From: Strigamia acuminata
Lineage: Eukaryota; Arthropoda; Chilopoda; Geophilomorpha; Linotaeniidae
DNA: 64,000 nucleotides
Assembly: GCA_949358305.1 (NCBI GenBank)
Contig: OX442322.1
Location: forward strand, 2,976,001 to 3,040,000
Direction: 5' to 3'
The translations under genes were made by a program, and so were the position numbers. This document shows positions 42,569 to 53,044 of the stretch, one piece after another (positions within the stretch are counted from its first letter, which is position 1; the number at the start of each line of letters is the position of its first letter). The notes beneath the pieces are model-generated. The model saw nothing but the letters and a program-made list of their open reading frames with translations. It had not been told where the DNA came from and ran no database searches.

Positions 42569-43447
42569 ATGTCTTGTTCCGACCGATTTATCTCGTTAAA
42601 ATGGCTAATAAATCAGCCAAAAGTAGAATCGTCACAAATGTATAACGCACTGAAAGATTATCTGAAAAGGAAAGATAATGTCTTTGAGGAAGAATATTTA
42701 GAGTTTGATTCTGATTTAGACAGAAATGTATTGTTACTAACCCATTTAGTTTGTAAGAGCGCATTAACAGAAGACATTGATGTTATGACAGGGGCCATTA
42801 ATGATTTAGTTTTGGCACTTTGTGCAATGCATATGCATGTGAAGGAAACAAATGGGGTTAGCAATAGCAAAGTGCAGGGCACCAGTAACTTAAATCAGGG
42901 CAATGAAGTGGTTGATTCAAATGGGATTTCAGATAACTTGAATGATCTGAGCATAATCTCAAGAGATGATGTACAAAACATCAAATCCCAACATAGACAC
43001 TGGGATTTGGAATATTTGAACCTTGTTCAAATTAGAAATAGGAATGAAAAGCTGAATCGCAAGACCACAGTTGGAAGTGGTAACCCCCTTAGTTGCAATA
43101 AGAGAGACAAAAGAATTAAATGTAGGCCTACAAAAACAGAGCATTCGAACAGAGTTCAGAATAAAAAGAACGAGGGGGACAGGGTTAATCAAATTAACAT
43201 TCTAGATTCTGGTAGACAGAAACAGCAAAGGGTTTTTGTAAAAACCGCAGAAAAGAATCCCCCTTCTCTTGAACAGAGCAGGAACATTGGAAATGGAAAT
43301 AGATCTGCAAAAATAGAATTTTTGAACCCGGTTCGAAATAGAAAAAGAGAGGGGGATCCAAAGAGAAATGATCTTTTGAGAGAGACTTCAGGGAAATCTA
43401 AAAGAGGTTTGAATAACCGGAAATCAAATGTAGCAATGGCAATGTAA
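42569..43447 (+). CDS. Orphan Lys/Asn-rich ORF (292 aa)
   Basis: ATG at 42569 (MSCSDRFISLKWLINQPKVESS), stop 43445-43447. The first ~100 residues look globular and helical (YLEFDSDLDRNVLLLTHLVCKSALTEDIDVMTGAINDLVLALCAMHMHV). The remainder is basic, Asn/Lys/Arg-rich and repetitive, with NKKNEGDRVN and RKREGDPKRN units built around GAGGGGGA at the DNA level. Not recognised. Small gag-like architecture (helical head, basic tail) makes a retroelement gag remnant plausible, but a degraded host or transposon gene is equally possible. Confidence 0.45.
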   Translation: MSCSDRFISLKWLINQPKVESSQMYNALKDYLKRKDNVFEEEYLEFDSDLDRNVLLLTHLVCKSALTEDIDVMTGAINDLVLALCAMHMHVKETNGVSNSKVQGTSNLNQGNEVVDSNGISDNLNDLSIISRDDVQNIKSQHRHWDLEYLNLVQIRNRNEKLNRKTTVGSGNPLSCNKRDKRIKCRPTKTEHSNRVQNKKNEGDRVNQINILDSGRQKQQRVFVKTAEKNPPSLEQSRNIGNGNRSAKIEFLNPVRNRKREGDPKRNDLLRETSGKSKRGLNNRKSNVAMAM

Positions 43448-44031
43448 TGATCACTTAAACTCTGGTATTAGAAACCAGAAAAAGAATTCTAGAAATATTA
43501 GAAACCAGGAAAACTGTATGAAGTTGAAGATCAAAGAAAGGGACCTTCCATTAGAATTATGGAATACCCGTCTAGGGTTTTTAGATAAAGACAGTCTTCT
43601 TAACATGAATGGGTCAAGAAATGTTTTTGTGTTCAATTGGAGAACACAGGAGATTTGACAAAGAAAATAGCAGGTCTGGGCCCCGAAGAGAAACAGAGTA
43701 TTTCAGACACATAATGTTAAGATACATGAGTGAAGTTATTCGGACGAGGGGGAATTAAAACCCTCTCTAGAAATTTCCAAGACTGATAGTTGCATTGAGA
43801 GTTTGAAACCTGAAATTTCATCGAACGTTTGGGTGCCAATATCCCCTCATCAAGAAGTCCCCTCAACATTAGACTTGTTGAATTTAGAAAATCCCCCATT
43901 GTCGTTAAGTGAAGAAGTCGACATTAATGAGTGTGGAATTATTGAAAACGAGGGGGAATCCTTAGAGAGGATTGAATGTGATCTCATAAAGACATATCAC
44001 TGCAAACAAGTGAGATTTCCTGTATGGAAAT
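43448..44031 (+). pseudogene. Degenerate continuation of the orphan ORF, truncated by element C
   Basis: Two open patches in different frames: about 43458-43660 (RNQKKNSRNIRNQ...) and 43803-44031 (MKPEISSNVWVPISPHQEV...). The second runs into the element C LTR, which adds its last codons and stop. AGGGGG tracts at 43745 and 43952 echo those in the upstream ORF. Probably one longer gene broken by indels; its product is unknown. Confidence 0.35.
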
Positions 44032-44660
44032 TGTGGTGATTCGGCATCACCTGAAGAAGTAATTAGTGACGATTATCATGTTACTGACACTCGCCACTAG
44101 ATCGCGCTAGAAATACCGACTAGACTAACTAGTCTCGTGTTTCTGCGAACCTGCATAATCATGGCGATTTGCATATGACGTCATTTCCGGTTAATATATA
44201 ACACCGATGCTTGACCGGAAACGACATTACAGTTACCACAATTCAGCAAGAGCACCACTTACCTCACCTTTCAGGCCGTTTCACGGATTGATCAAGGACC
44301 GGTGCCCGCTGACCATTTCAACTGTACAACAGCCACATTTATTTAGCGTAGCCAATCTACGCTAGAATAAATATCCGAACGATATTTGTTTAATTCGCAC
44401 GAGAAAGCGAATTCTCGCGTGTTCATTATAACACGTGGAAATACCCTAGACAACAAACACGGACCACGCGTAAGACTAAACAATTGGATCCGCCATTGTT
44501 TAGCGGCAACTCGTATTCGCAGCCGAATCCGAGGACCAACATAGGAATCATCTTAATTTATCTTGTATTCAGTAAGAGTATTCAATAAAGTAGTATTTGA
44601 AGTATATTGTATTCCCGAGTGTTATTTATTATCTTTTAACCACAAAGTCGAATCACGACA
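44032..44660 (+). repeat. Element C 5' LTR
   Basis: 629 bp. AATAAA at about 44585 may serve polyadenylation. The U3 part holds a compact promoter (44167-44201). A CCACTAGATCGCG near 44095-44107 is one base from the CTCF-like motif exact in element D. Confidence 0.88.
44167..44201 (+). promoter_or_regulatory. Compact promoter in C LTR: octamer, CRE, ETS, TATA
   Basis: ATTTGCAT (44167-44174), TGACGTCA (44176-44183), TTTCCGG (about 44184-44190) and TATATAA (44195-44201) occur within 35 bp. These match consensus POU octamer, CREB/ATF, ETS and TATA sites. Binding is inferred. Confidence 0.6.
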
Positions 44661-44662
44661 CG

Positions 44663-44680
44663 TGGGGGCTCGTCCGGGAT
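44663..44680 (+). promoter_or_regulatory. Element C primer-binding site, tRNA-Pro
   Basis: TGGGGGCTCGTCCGGGAT, identical over 18 bases to the classical tRNA-Pro primer site, two bases after the LTR. Confidence 0.92.
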
Positions 44681-44754
44681 AGAATTTGCTAACCTTACGA
44701 CAAAACTTTAAATAATAACCGGGATCTTTCGACCGATCATTATATTGCAAGAAA

Positions 44755-47601
44755 ATGACGAAAACTACCGCAGAAGATAGAAAAAGGCGTAACGACGAAA
44801 AGGAAAGAAAGGAAGCCGAAGAAATCGAGCGCCAAAAAGCGGAAGAAGCGAACCACGTGGAACCAGAGGTCGAGACTAACTCGACCGAAGTTTCAACGGA
44901 ATTATCTAGTGAAGGCCTTCCCCTTGCACGAAAACTTCCATTTACGGGAGGAGAATTCAAAGAAACGAGAAGCCCTCACGAAGAAAATGGACTAAATAAA
45001 TCGTTCGAAAACCCTCGATTCGGATTGAAAAGCCCCAGAGAAGTCGAGAAGGACCCCAGCGAAATGGACCTGATGACTCTTCTAAATAGAGCGGCAACTA
45101 CAGGCGCCGCAATTATCAACGAGGCTGCCCGAGCCGATCTAGCAAGAACAGCCGCGTTGGAAAAGAAGAAGAACGAATTAATGGAAGAGCTGGCCCGAGA
45201 GCATCGCGAGAAATTAGCCACCATGGAACAAAACTTGGCCCAAGAACGACAAGAAAAGCAAATGGCAATGGAGCGCGAGCTAACTCGAGAATTCCTCGCG
45301 AAGCAGAAAATAATCGAACGAGAAATGGCAAAGAACTATAAGATCCAGCCACCAAACAACGGGTCAAGTCAGCAATCGGAGACAAACTCCGTGCACGACT
45401 CCCCGGAACGGACTCACACAGCTAGGGAACTCGTAGCCAAAGCAATAGAAGTAACTCGAGTAGCCTGTGCACACGGTATCGAGATCGACCAGGACAAGGA
45501 TCCCTACGCAGAATTAAGCAGGGTAATCGACCTGGTAAATCAGAAGACTGAAAAACGATCGGCCGAAGACACAACAAGACGTGGAGAAAAACGACGTCGG
45601 GTCGGAGCAGATCGACAGCAGTCCGAAACCAGCGGCGAACCAACGTCAGACAGTGAAAGTATCGATTCTCGAATATCTCACGGCAGTATCCGAGTCACCG
45701 GACTAGATAGCATCTTGAACGAATCGGACGAAGTCAAAGGGGAACTGTACGAGGCGTTTATACAAGATAGAAGGAATAATCAGGGCGCACAATCATGGGC
45801 ATTAAAAAACTCATTCGCAATAAAAACTGGCCAAACCAGTAATGCTAACTCAGGCGACCCTAATGCCGAACTAATCCGATGTATAAATCAGAAGAATCAG
45901 ATACGTAACGAAGCAGGGCGAAATAAATTAGCCATGCCGACGCTCGAGGAGATTAACGCCGTTAAAAATCACCTCGAAAAGAAGCACGCCGCCGAAGCAT
46001 ATGCTGGAAGAGACTCTTACGTTTTTATCAAAAAAACGGACGGAGGCCTCACGGGAACCCGACTGGACGACATGATACAGCCCGGAACAAAGTTGAGCCG
46101 AACCTCTGCTCCCGAGAAGTCGAACCCCGATAACTCAACAGTAGCACAAGATCTCACAAATAATCCAAACACCGCGGGATCGTCGGGACAGACATCGTTC
46201 CAACCAAATCAATTCGGACTTGCAGGTAACGGTACCCATTACCCAAGCCTCCCTTCCGACAATCCACGATCATCACTGCTGCTTAGTGAGACTGACTCGC
46301 TAAGCAACCAACTACGAACTATGAAAGACGAGCTCCTTCAGGCCATGGACCAAAAACTCCAACAAAGCCGTAGCCAGGAGATCGAGGAGGACGATCGAAG
46401 CGAAGGATTGTTGAAACGATACTCCGCGGACCGATGGCTGTATTCTCGCAAAGATAACAACATCAAGTGGACGACTCTGAGACTAATTAAGTTCGACGGA
46501 TCCTGGAACGCCGGAAATTTATTTCTAGACGAAGTCGCCTTAATGATCGACCGGTTGGGAGCGGAACCCGACGAGATGGTCACACGTGGGATACCAGAGA
46601 TGCTGATAAACCGAGCCAGAGACTGGTACAGCAACGTCCGACCGCGAAATTGGGAGGACTTCATCATAAAGTTCCACAACCAATATGGCGAAACGAGCCA
46701 AGAAATCCAGAAACGAGTAAGCTCTATGCAACAAGTTCCCGGGGAAACTCTGAGAGAGTACGTGCAACGAGCAGACAGCCTGTTTTGAGAAATGGACAAG
46801 CCATTCAACCAGCACGTGCAAAAAGCATTCTTCGAACAGGGCCTAAATCTAATCGCTACGAAAGTTCTGCGAGATATGAACGCCCCCAGAGGAGACAACT
46901 TTAACGCCATATTTAAATTCGTCGAGAAGAAGCACACCGAAGCAAACGCTCGGTATAACGAAGCTCTGACGAAAGAAGAGCGGGCTCTAGGAGTCACCAG
47001 ACAACAGCGAATTCAGGAGCGCAGCATAGATTCCACTAAGCTACTCCAGTCGCGGAATTATCTAAACGGAAATATAGAACCGCTCCCGTCAAAGAAAGGT
47101 CAACAAGCTGCCAACCCGATACCACCTCCAAATAAGGCCTATCGCACGCAAACTAACGCTGCCGAAGAAAAATCGGAAGACGAAGTAAGCGAAGATTCCG
47201 AGCAATACTCAGAAAGCGATGAGGTCGAAGAGGATACCAACGATGTCGTACATGCGAACATGGGAAAGGAGTTAGCTCCTAGCTACCGACCCCAGATGAA
47301 GTCCAGAAAATCGGAACACCACAACCCGAAAACAGAGACATCTTCTGAGAAGAAGGATTACCCCAGAAAACTTTTTGCGCAGGAAGGAAAGAAGAAAGGC
47401 CCTTGTAATTTCTGCAACGAGGACGGCCACTGGCGTCAGACCTGCCCAAAGTTGGCGAAGAAAAAAGCCGACGACAAGGCCGCAGAGCGAGAAGAGTTAG
47501 TGAAATTACTCGCTAGAGAGCAGGAAAAAGTCCTGAAGGAACTCACCGCCAAATTCGACAGTATGACAAAAAACTGGAATTCGCGGGCAGAACAAAAGTA
47601 A
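44755..47601 (+). pseudogene. gag: Element C Gag with one nonsense codon
   Basis: ATG 44755 (MTKTTAEDRKRRNDEKERKEAEE). TGA at 46786-46788 interrupts an otherwise continuous frame to TAA 47599-47601 (948 codons). N-terminal Glu/Lys/Arg-rich coiled-coil-like region (about 45120-45340) is followed by disordered sequence, capsid-like segment (FDGSWNAGNLFLDEVALMID, RNWEDFIIKFHNQYGET) homologous to B gag, and CCHC knuckle CNFCNEDGHWRQTC at about 47404-47445. The in-frame A AAA AAC at 47568 precedes the stop. The TGA falls between capsid and knuckle. Confidence 0.88.
47568..47574 (+). promoter_or_regulatory. -1 frameshift heptamer A AAA AAC in C
   Basis: In gag phase acA AAA AAC tgg. The -1 frame is open from 47574 straight into pol, which has no ATG near its start. 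Confidence 0.85.
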
Positions 47602-50296
47602 TTCCACATCCGCTCGCGATAACTTCGACAACGTTGGACCTTACACTAGTGGAAAAACAAATTAAAGAAATGAAAAAATTGTTAGAATTTTTCGAAGAAG
47701 CTGCCGACGAAGAAACAACACCATCTAAAAAACGGAAATTTGAGATTAGAGACGAAGATGGCATAGCCAATGCTTTCATGACTCTACCGCTTGATCAAGG
47801 GGCCAATCCCCTTAAAAAGCGAATACTCCGTTGCAATCTTTCAACAGAAGCAAAGAGCGTACTGGCTAAAATACCTGTCTCTTTTGGCAAAAAAGTATTA
47901 ATGGGACTACTCGACTCGGGAGCGGACCGATCGTTTATTTCCACCGACTTGTTCGAGTCACTCGACGAGAAAATACAAAAAAAATTACGGGGAATGAACG
48001 AGAATATCCGAGTTCTTACGGCAGCGGGAGAAGTTCGAGCAGTGGGAACATTATCAACTGATTTCATGTGGGAAGGAGGCACGATTAAGCATTTCTTCAT
48101 CGTGTTACCGACCCGAGACACAATCCTGCTGATAGGAATGGATTTGATGGAACGGATGAACATCCAGCCCAACCCAGTCACACGTTCGTGGAATTACATC
48201 GACAACCACGAGGACCCACGACTACCCATAATACCTTCGGAACTCCTAGACAAAGCTAAGAACGACGAAGAATGGGGAGGAGGCGAAATTAAGAAGTTCA
48301 TCCAAGACTATAATTTTAAGTCATTTAATACCATCCTCCAAGAGGAGAATTTAATACATAATCTGGCTGTCGACGCGAACCTTGGAGAAGAACAAACAAA
48401 ACTCCTCGAGGAAATGCTCAAGAAGCACTCGAAAAACTTAAACAAAGATCCAGGGAAGACAAGTTACGTCATGCACGAGATCGAATTGGTTACGGGCAAG
48501 CCGGTACAAGTGCCTTTCAAAACTATGAATCCCCAAAAGAGACATATCGTAAGAACGATGTGTAACGAGTTGCTCGAAAAAAGGATCGTGTCGCACGCCA
48601 TTGGAGAGTATGGAATGAGGATCGTCCTCGTCATGCGACCAGGCTCCGAACCACGCCTCTGCATCGATTATAGACCTTTAAACGCCATAACCGTCATTGA
48701 CCCCATCCAAATGCCATCAATAGAAGCAATTTTACGAGAGCTCGCCCCATTCAACTGGGTCACGACCATGGACTTGTCCAAGGGTTACTGGCAGGTTGAA
48801 TTGCGGGAAGAGGATAAGGAAAAGACAGCTTTTTGGGCACCGCAAGGTCGACTGATGTTTAATGTAATGCCCTTCAGGTTAGTAAACGCACCCGCTACCT
48901 TTCAAAAATTAATAGAAAAAGTTCTCGGCAATGCCTTACACAAATACGCATGGGCTTATCTTGACGATATAGTAATAGTCTCTCAGACCTTTACAGACCA
49001 CTTGATGCATGTGAATGACGTCATGGAGCGACTCACAAAAGCCGGACTAAACATCCATTCAGGGAAAAGTAAATTTTGCCGCAAAGAATTGGCATTCCTG
49101 GGTTATACAGTCGGAACAGGTGGCCTATCCATCGACCCGAAAAAGACTCAGGCCATTAGCCAGTTCCCCGCCCCAGAAGATGTAAAAGGAGCCCAACGTT
49201 TCATGGGCATGGTGAATTTCTTCAATCGAATGCTCCCAAATCTGGCAGACGTCGCGGCGCCCATCACAGATCTGTTACGCAACGATAAAGATTTCGATTG
49301 GACTGACCACTGCGAAACATCGTTTAACAAAATAAAACAAATGTTGATCGATGCAAAACGGATTCCCCTGCCAGATCTTAATCGAGAATTCACTCTTCAC
49401 ACCGACGCCAGTCGAATTGGCCTAGGTGCTGCGTTGCTTCAGAAGCATGACCTCGATGGAGTGGAGCAGGAAGTCCCTACGATGTTCATCAGCCGGAAAT
49501 TACAAGCGGCCGAGAAGAATTATAATGCAACAGAGCTCGAATGTCTAGCCGTTGTCTGGGCAATCCGAAAGTTCCGACCATACCTGGAATTCACCAAGTT
49601 CATTGTACAAACCGACCACGAGGCCCTAAAATGGTTGATGGCGTTGAAGGAACCTTCCGGAAGAATGGCTCGCTAGCAGCTGGAATTAATGGCTTGTGAC
49701 CTCATCATTGAATACCGACCCGGAAAATTCAACGTTGTGGCGGACGCCCTCTGACGAGCCCCAGCTTCAGACCCCGAAGACGAGACCGACTGCGGAAAAG
49801 ACGACTCACGCCTCTTCTACTGCCCAAACCCCGTCCGAAAATGGGAATTTAAGAAGCTAAATGAACTGCCCAAGGAGAAACTCGAATCGGGAGACCAAAA
49901 TTACTACAATTATTGGCTTCGAGCGTATCAGTCAGTCAAAGACGCTCACCCGAACTACGAATTGACAATAGAACCTCGAATCTCCGACAAGTACGTTCGA
50001 GCATTCGTCGCTCACGTAAGCAAGGGGACGACCAGCAAGCCGCCGACTAGAGACGAATTAATCGCCGCCCAGGTAGAAGACAACTTCTGCAAAATCTATC
50101 GAGAATTCATTTTAGATAAAAAATTTCCCGACGAGACCTTCGACGAAATTCAACGTGAAGAATTTGAGAGAGAGGCCTCCACGTACTTAATCGAAGATGG
50201 ACTACTGCTGAAACACCATCCAAATTTCCGCGATGATCTGACGGAAGCAGGGACTTCGATGAAAGTCGTTATACCCAGAAGTTTGCTGACAAGGTT
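47574..50296 (+). pseudogene. pol: Element C Pol, 5' part (protease to integrase start)
   Basis: Entered by frameshift. Protease LLDSGADRSFIS near 47909; RT with LCIDYRPLNAIT, YLDD near 48959, and MPFRLVNAP where relatives have MPFGL (Gly to Arg); RNase H HTDASRIGLG near 49398. Two nonsense codons: TAG 49674-49676 where B has Trp in ARWQLELM, and TGA at about 49753-49755 where B has Ser in DALSRAP. The frame continues to the D insertion inside the integrase N-terminal region and resumes at 63725. Confidence 0.92.
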
Positions 50297-52052
50297 TATG
50301 ACGGTTTATAAGTGCTATTTATTAATAACACGGCCGAATTTTAAGTGTTTTTTGCGAAACCCGCATTTGTCAATGCTCCGAGTCGCCACTAGATGGCGCG
50401 ATTATAATTCAGCGGTAAATTCGAATTGCGAGTTAAGAAAACTGGTAAATAAATATAAGAATATATTTATTTGTATGAAACGACACTTTATTAGGATTAA
50501 TATAAATATATATTAATAATTATTGTTCACACTAAGTGATGGGAATCTCTAGTTCAGCAGAAATGGAGATTTGATAATCCATCGATCAACCGATCGATGT
50601 GATTGGTGGATCCATTTCCGGTCCTGGGTATCCAGTTCCGGTTGTGGTGTGAATTAGCATATTGCTCCTCCGTATCCACTTCCGGCGATACGGGATTGGA
50701 GGGATTCGTGGAACCCATGTTCCAATTGGTTGATTGGATTAATCTCTAATCCAGTCAGGTTATATAAACCCAAACAACCGGCCATCCGGCAGCTCTGTTT
50801 GATTATTTTCTGTTTGGTATTGTTACTTAAGAAATATGATTCGTTGTTCACGTAAAAAAACCTTTTGGTTCTTTGTTGATTTATTCACAAAGAACCGTTG
50901 CATGATTCTACAGAATCATGCCACCGCCGGCAATTGAAGTCGAAGTGCTGGGATCATTATGTTGCATAAATGTTACAGTTTACGGTTGCGACGCCGAAGG
51001 AGAACCCGCCGTTGTGCAATTCAGTATCCTCCGGACAGGACCATGTGGTCTTTCTCGGTATGAACGTATTCCGTTACCGCAAGTAGCATCGTTGCTGTTG
51101 AGAATTAGTTCCTTCACCGGATGGTGCCAAAGCAGTCTGTTTTACAGTAACCACGAGTAGCACCAAGTGTTTGGCAAGCTGATTCTCATGGTATTCGATG
51201 CCAAAGTAGTCGGTCTATTATTAGTACCGCGAGAGATTATACTGCTGTGCGGAGCCGCGAGCTATCGACTCCTGTGTACGTGATACCGTCAATCGCCAGA
51301 CGAACGACCGTGTCGCGACGCAGGGGACGCTTGATACCGTTCTGCATTGCAAGGCGTATATTTTCTTTCGACGGCAATTGTGTGTTGCGACGGGAAGCCT
51401 AATCTTCATTTTATTTATAACAGCTAAATATTAACTTGGCGACAAGTTGATTAACCAAGTCAGAAGACTTAATTACGATCACGATTACATCAAAGACGCA
51501 AATGTAACTGATAAGTTGATGACAACTTATCCACAAAAATATCTAAATAAGAATTCACAACGATATGAATTAAATATAATTCATAAGCGGAATATTGATA
51601 AGTAAAATGAATACATTTACTTACACCAATATCCTCCCAAAGTTGTGGCGGTGCAGACAAAGTCAACCGCAATGCTCAGATCATTCGATTTATCGACGTG
51701 CGATAATTTACACAGCGAACCAAGGAAACCAGCGAAGCCATATCGGACTCCAGGACACAGCCATCCGGCTTAGATGACATCTGTAAACCAGGTCGAGCGA
51801 TGGGGAAACCGCTCCCTTATCCCAGACACGTAATGATATTATTTTAGGACCAATTGGCCTATGCTTTGTATAGTTTAATAGTCAGTTAACTTGCCAAATG
51901 TTGGCATTAGTCTTATGTATAATTTAGCTCACTGCATATTGTTTGCCAACAATAAATTGTCTTGTATTTATCTCGTATTGTATTCACTGTTATTTATCGC
52001 GATCTCTTCCCGGTACCATTGTTAAATGGGAGTTGTGGTCGTCACCGTCACA
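50297..52052 (+). repeat. Element D 5' LTR
   Basis: 1,756 bp, unusually long. CTCF-like CCACTAGATGGCG at 50386-50398; three TTCCGG boxes at about 50617, 50634 and 50670 upstream of TATATAA (50761-50767); AATAAA at about 51950. An 80-codon ORF at 50918-51160 lies downstream of the TATA box and is present in both LTRs; its coding status is doubtful. Confidence 0.93.
50617..50767 (+). promoter_or_regulatory. Element D LTR promoter with three ETS-like boxes
   Basis: CATTTCCGG, CAGTTCCGG and CACTTCCGG precede TATATAA at 50761-50767. The same layout recurs in the 3' LTR, offset by 11,672 bp. Factor identity is inferred. Confidence 0.5.
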
Positions 52053-52054
52053 CG

Positions 52055-52073
52055 TGGAGGTCCCACCGAGATT
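52055..52073 (+). promoter_or_regulatory. Element D primer-binding site, tRNA-Gln
   Basis: TGGAGGTCCCACCGAGATT is complementary to the 3' end of metazoan tRNA-Gln (AATCTCGGTGGGACCTCCA), over 19 bases, two bases after the LTR. Confidence 0.88.
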
Positions 52074-53044
52074 AGGTTGCAATTAAAATTCGATTGAATT
52101 ACAACAGTGAATATTGGAGATAAATTTTTTAACTAAAAAGATTAGTTAAAGAACAGACAATTAGATTTTCAGTTTATATCTCCGTACGAAGAAAAGTAAA
52201 CTGATGAAATAGAATTACGTAGTGGATTTTCCTTCATTATTTTCGCTCGAAAATTTAAGGGATCTCGAAGACTACCAACTAATCTCACATGTGAAAGTTC
52301 CACTGAAGATTAGGATTTGCAATTAACTCGATAGAATTAAAAAAGTGAATTTTCTCGAGGAAAATGAATAATTCAAATTCTACACGAAAGAATTGCAACA
52401 AATTACTGTTAAGATCTATCACATGATGTTGAGATAAGTTTTAATCGAAGTTGTTCAAAAAATTCGGAGAATTGGAAATAACAAGAATTCGTAGAAGAAG
52501 TATATTTAGATATTTGCTTTATTCTTAAAAAGATAAAAAGTAAAAAGACAAGTCTAAACATGTTTTACGAATCGCAAGAAAAAGAAAAATCTTGCAGAAA
52601 AATGGAATTTCGAAGTAAAGTCCAGTCTTTAAGAAAAGTTACAATAATTGGAAACAATTTACAAGAGTTGAAATGAATTTATTTTATTTCATACAAAATT
52701 TGGGAAAATATTTACGAAATATCTCTCGAAAGAATTTTATGTTATCGGTAAATTCTAAGATTTCGAAAGGAACGGACTTAGAAGAGAACTGTTAAACGAA
52801 CATACTACGTCTGACATTTTGTGGTTGATATTGAATCAGCCAATCAGGAGCTAGGAGATCTAGGGATCCCCAGCCCCCTACTATTAAAGAAGGATCAGAT
52901 CAGTTATTGATCATTCGCTTCCAGACCAGACTTACGAGACGTGCTACAGTAACTATTCTGACCGCACCAACCGATTCTAGTTACGATTCGAAGTTTTCCC
53001 ATCGCTAATTATTTTAAAGACAGATTCAATTATATTTTTATAAA
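52074..53044 (+). other. Element D leader with a degenerate second primer-site copy
   Basis: 970 bp, AT-rich, no gene. The sequence at about 52287-52345 (CACATGTGAAAGTTCCACTG, GATTAGGATTTGCAATTAA) is a diverged copy of the PBS and its flank at 52051-52100, so the start of the leader has been tandemly duplicated. Confidence 0.65.

Noticed and set aside
50918-51160. 80-codon ORF in the D LTR (MPPPAIEVEV...)
   Set aside because: In both LTRs and near the transcript start; no domain and no reason to think it is translated beyond being open.
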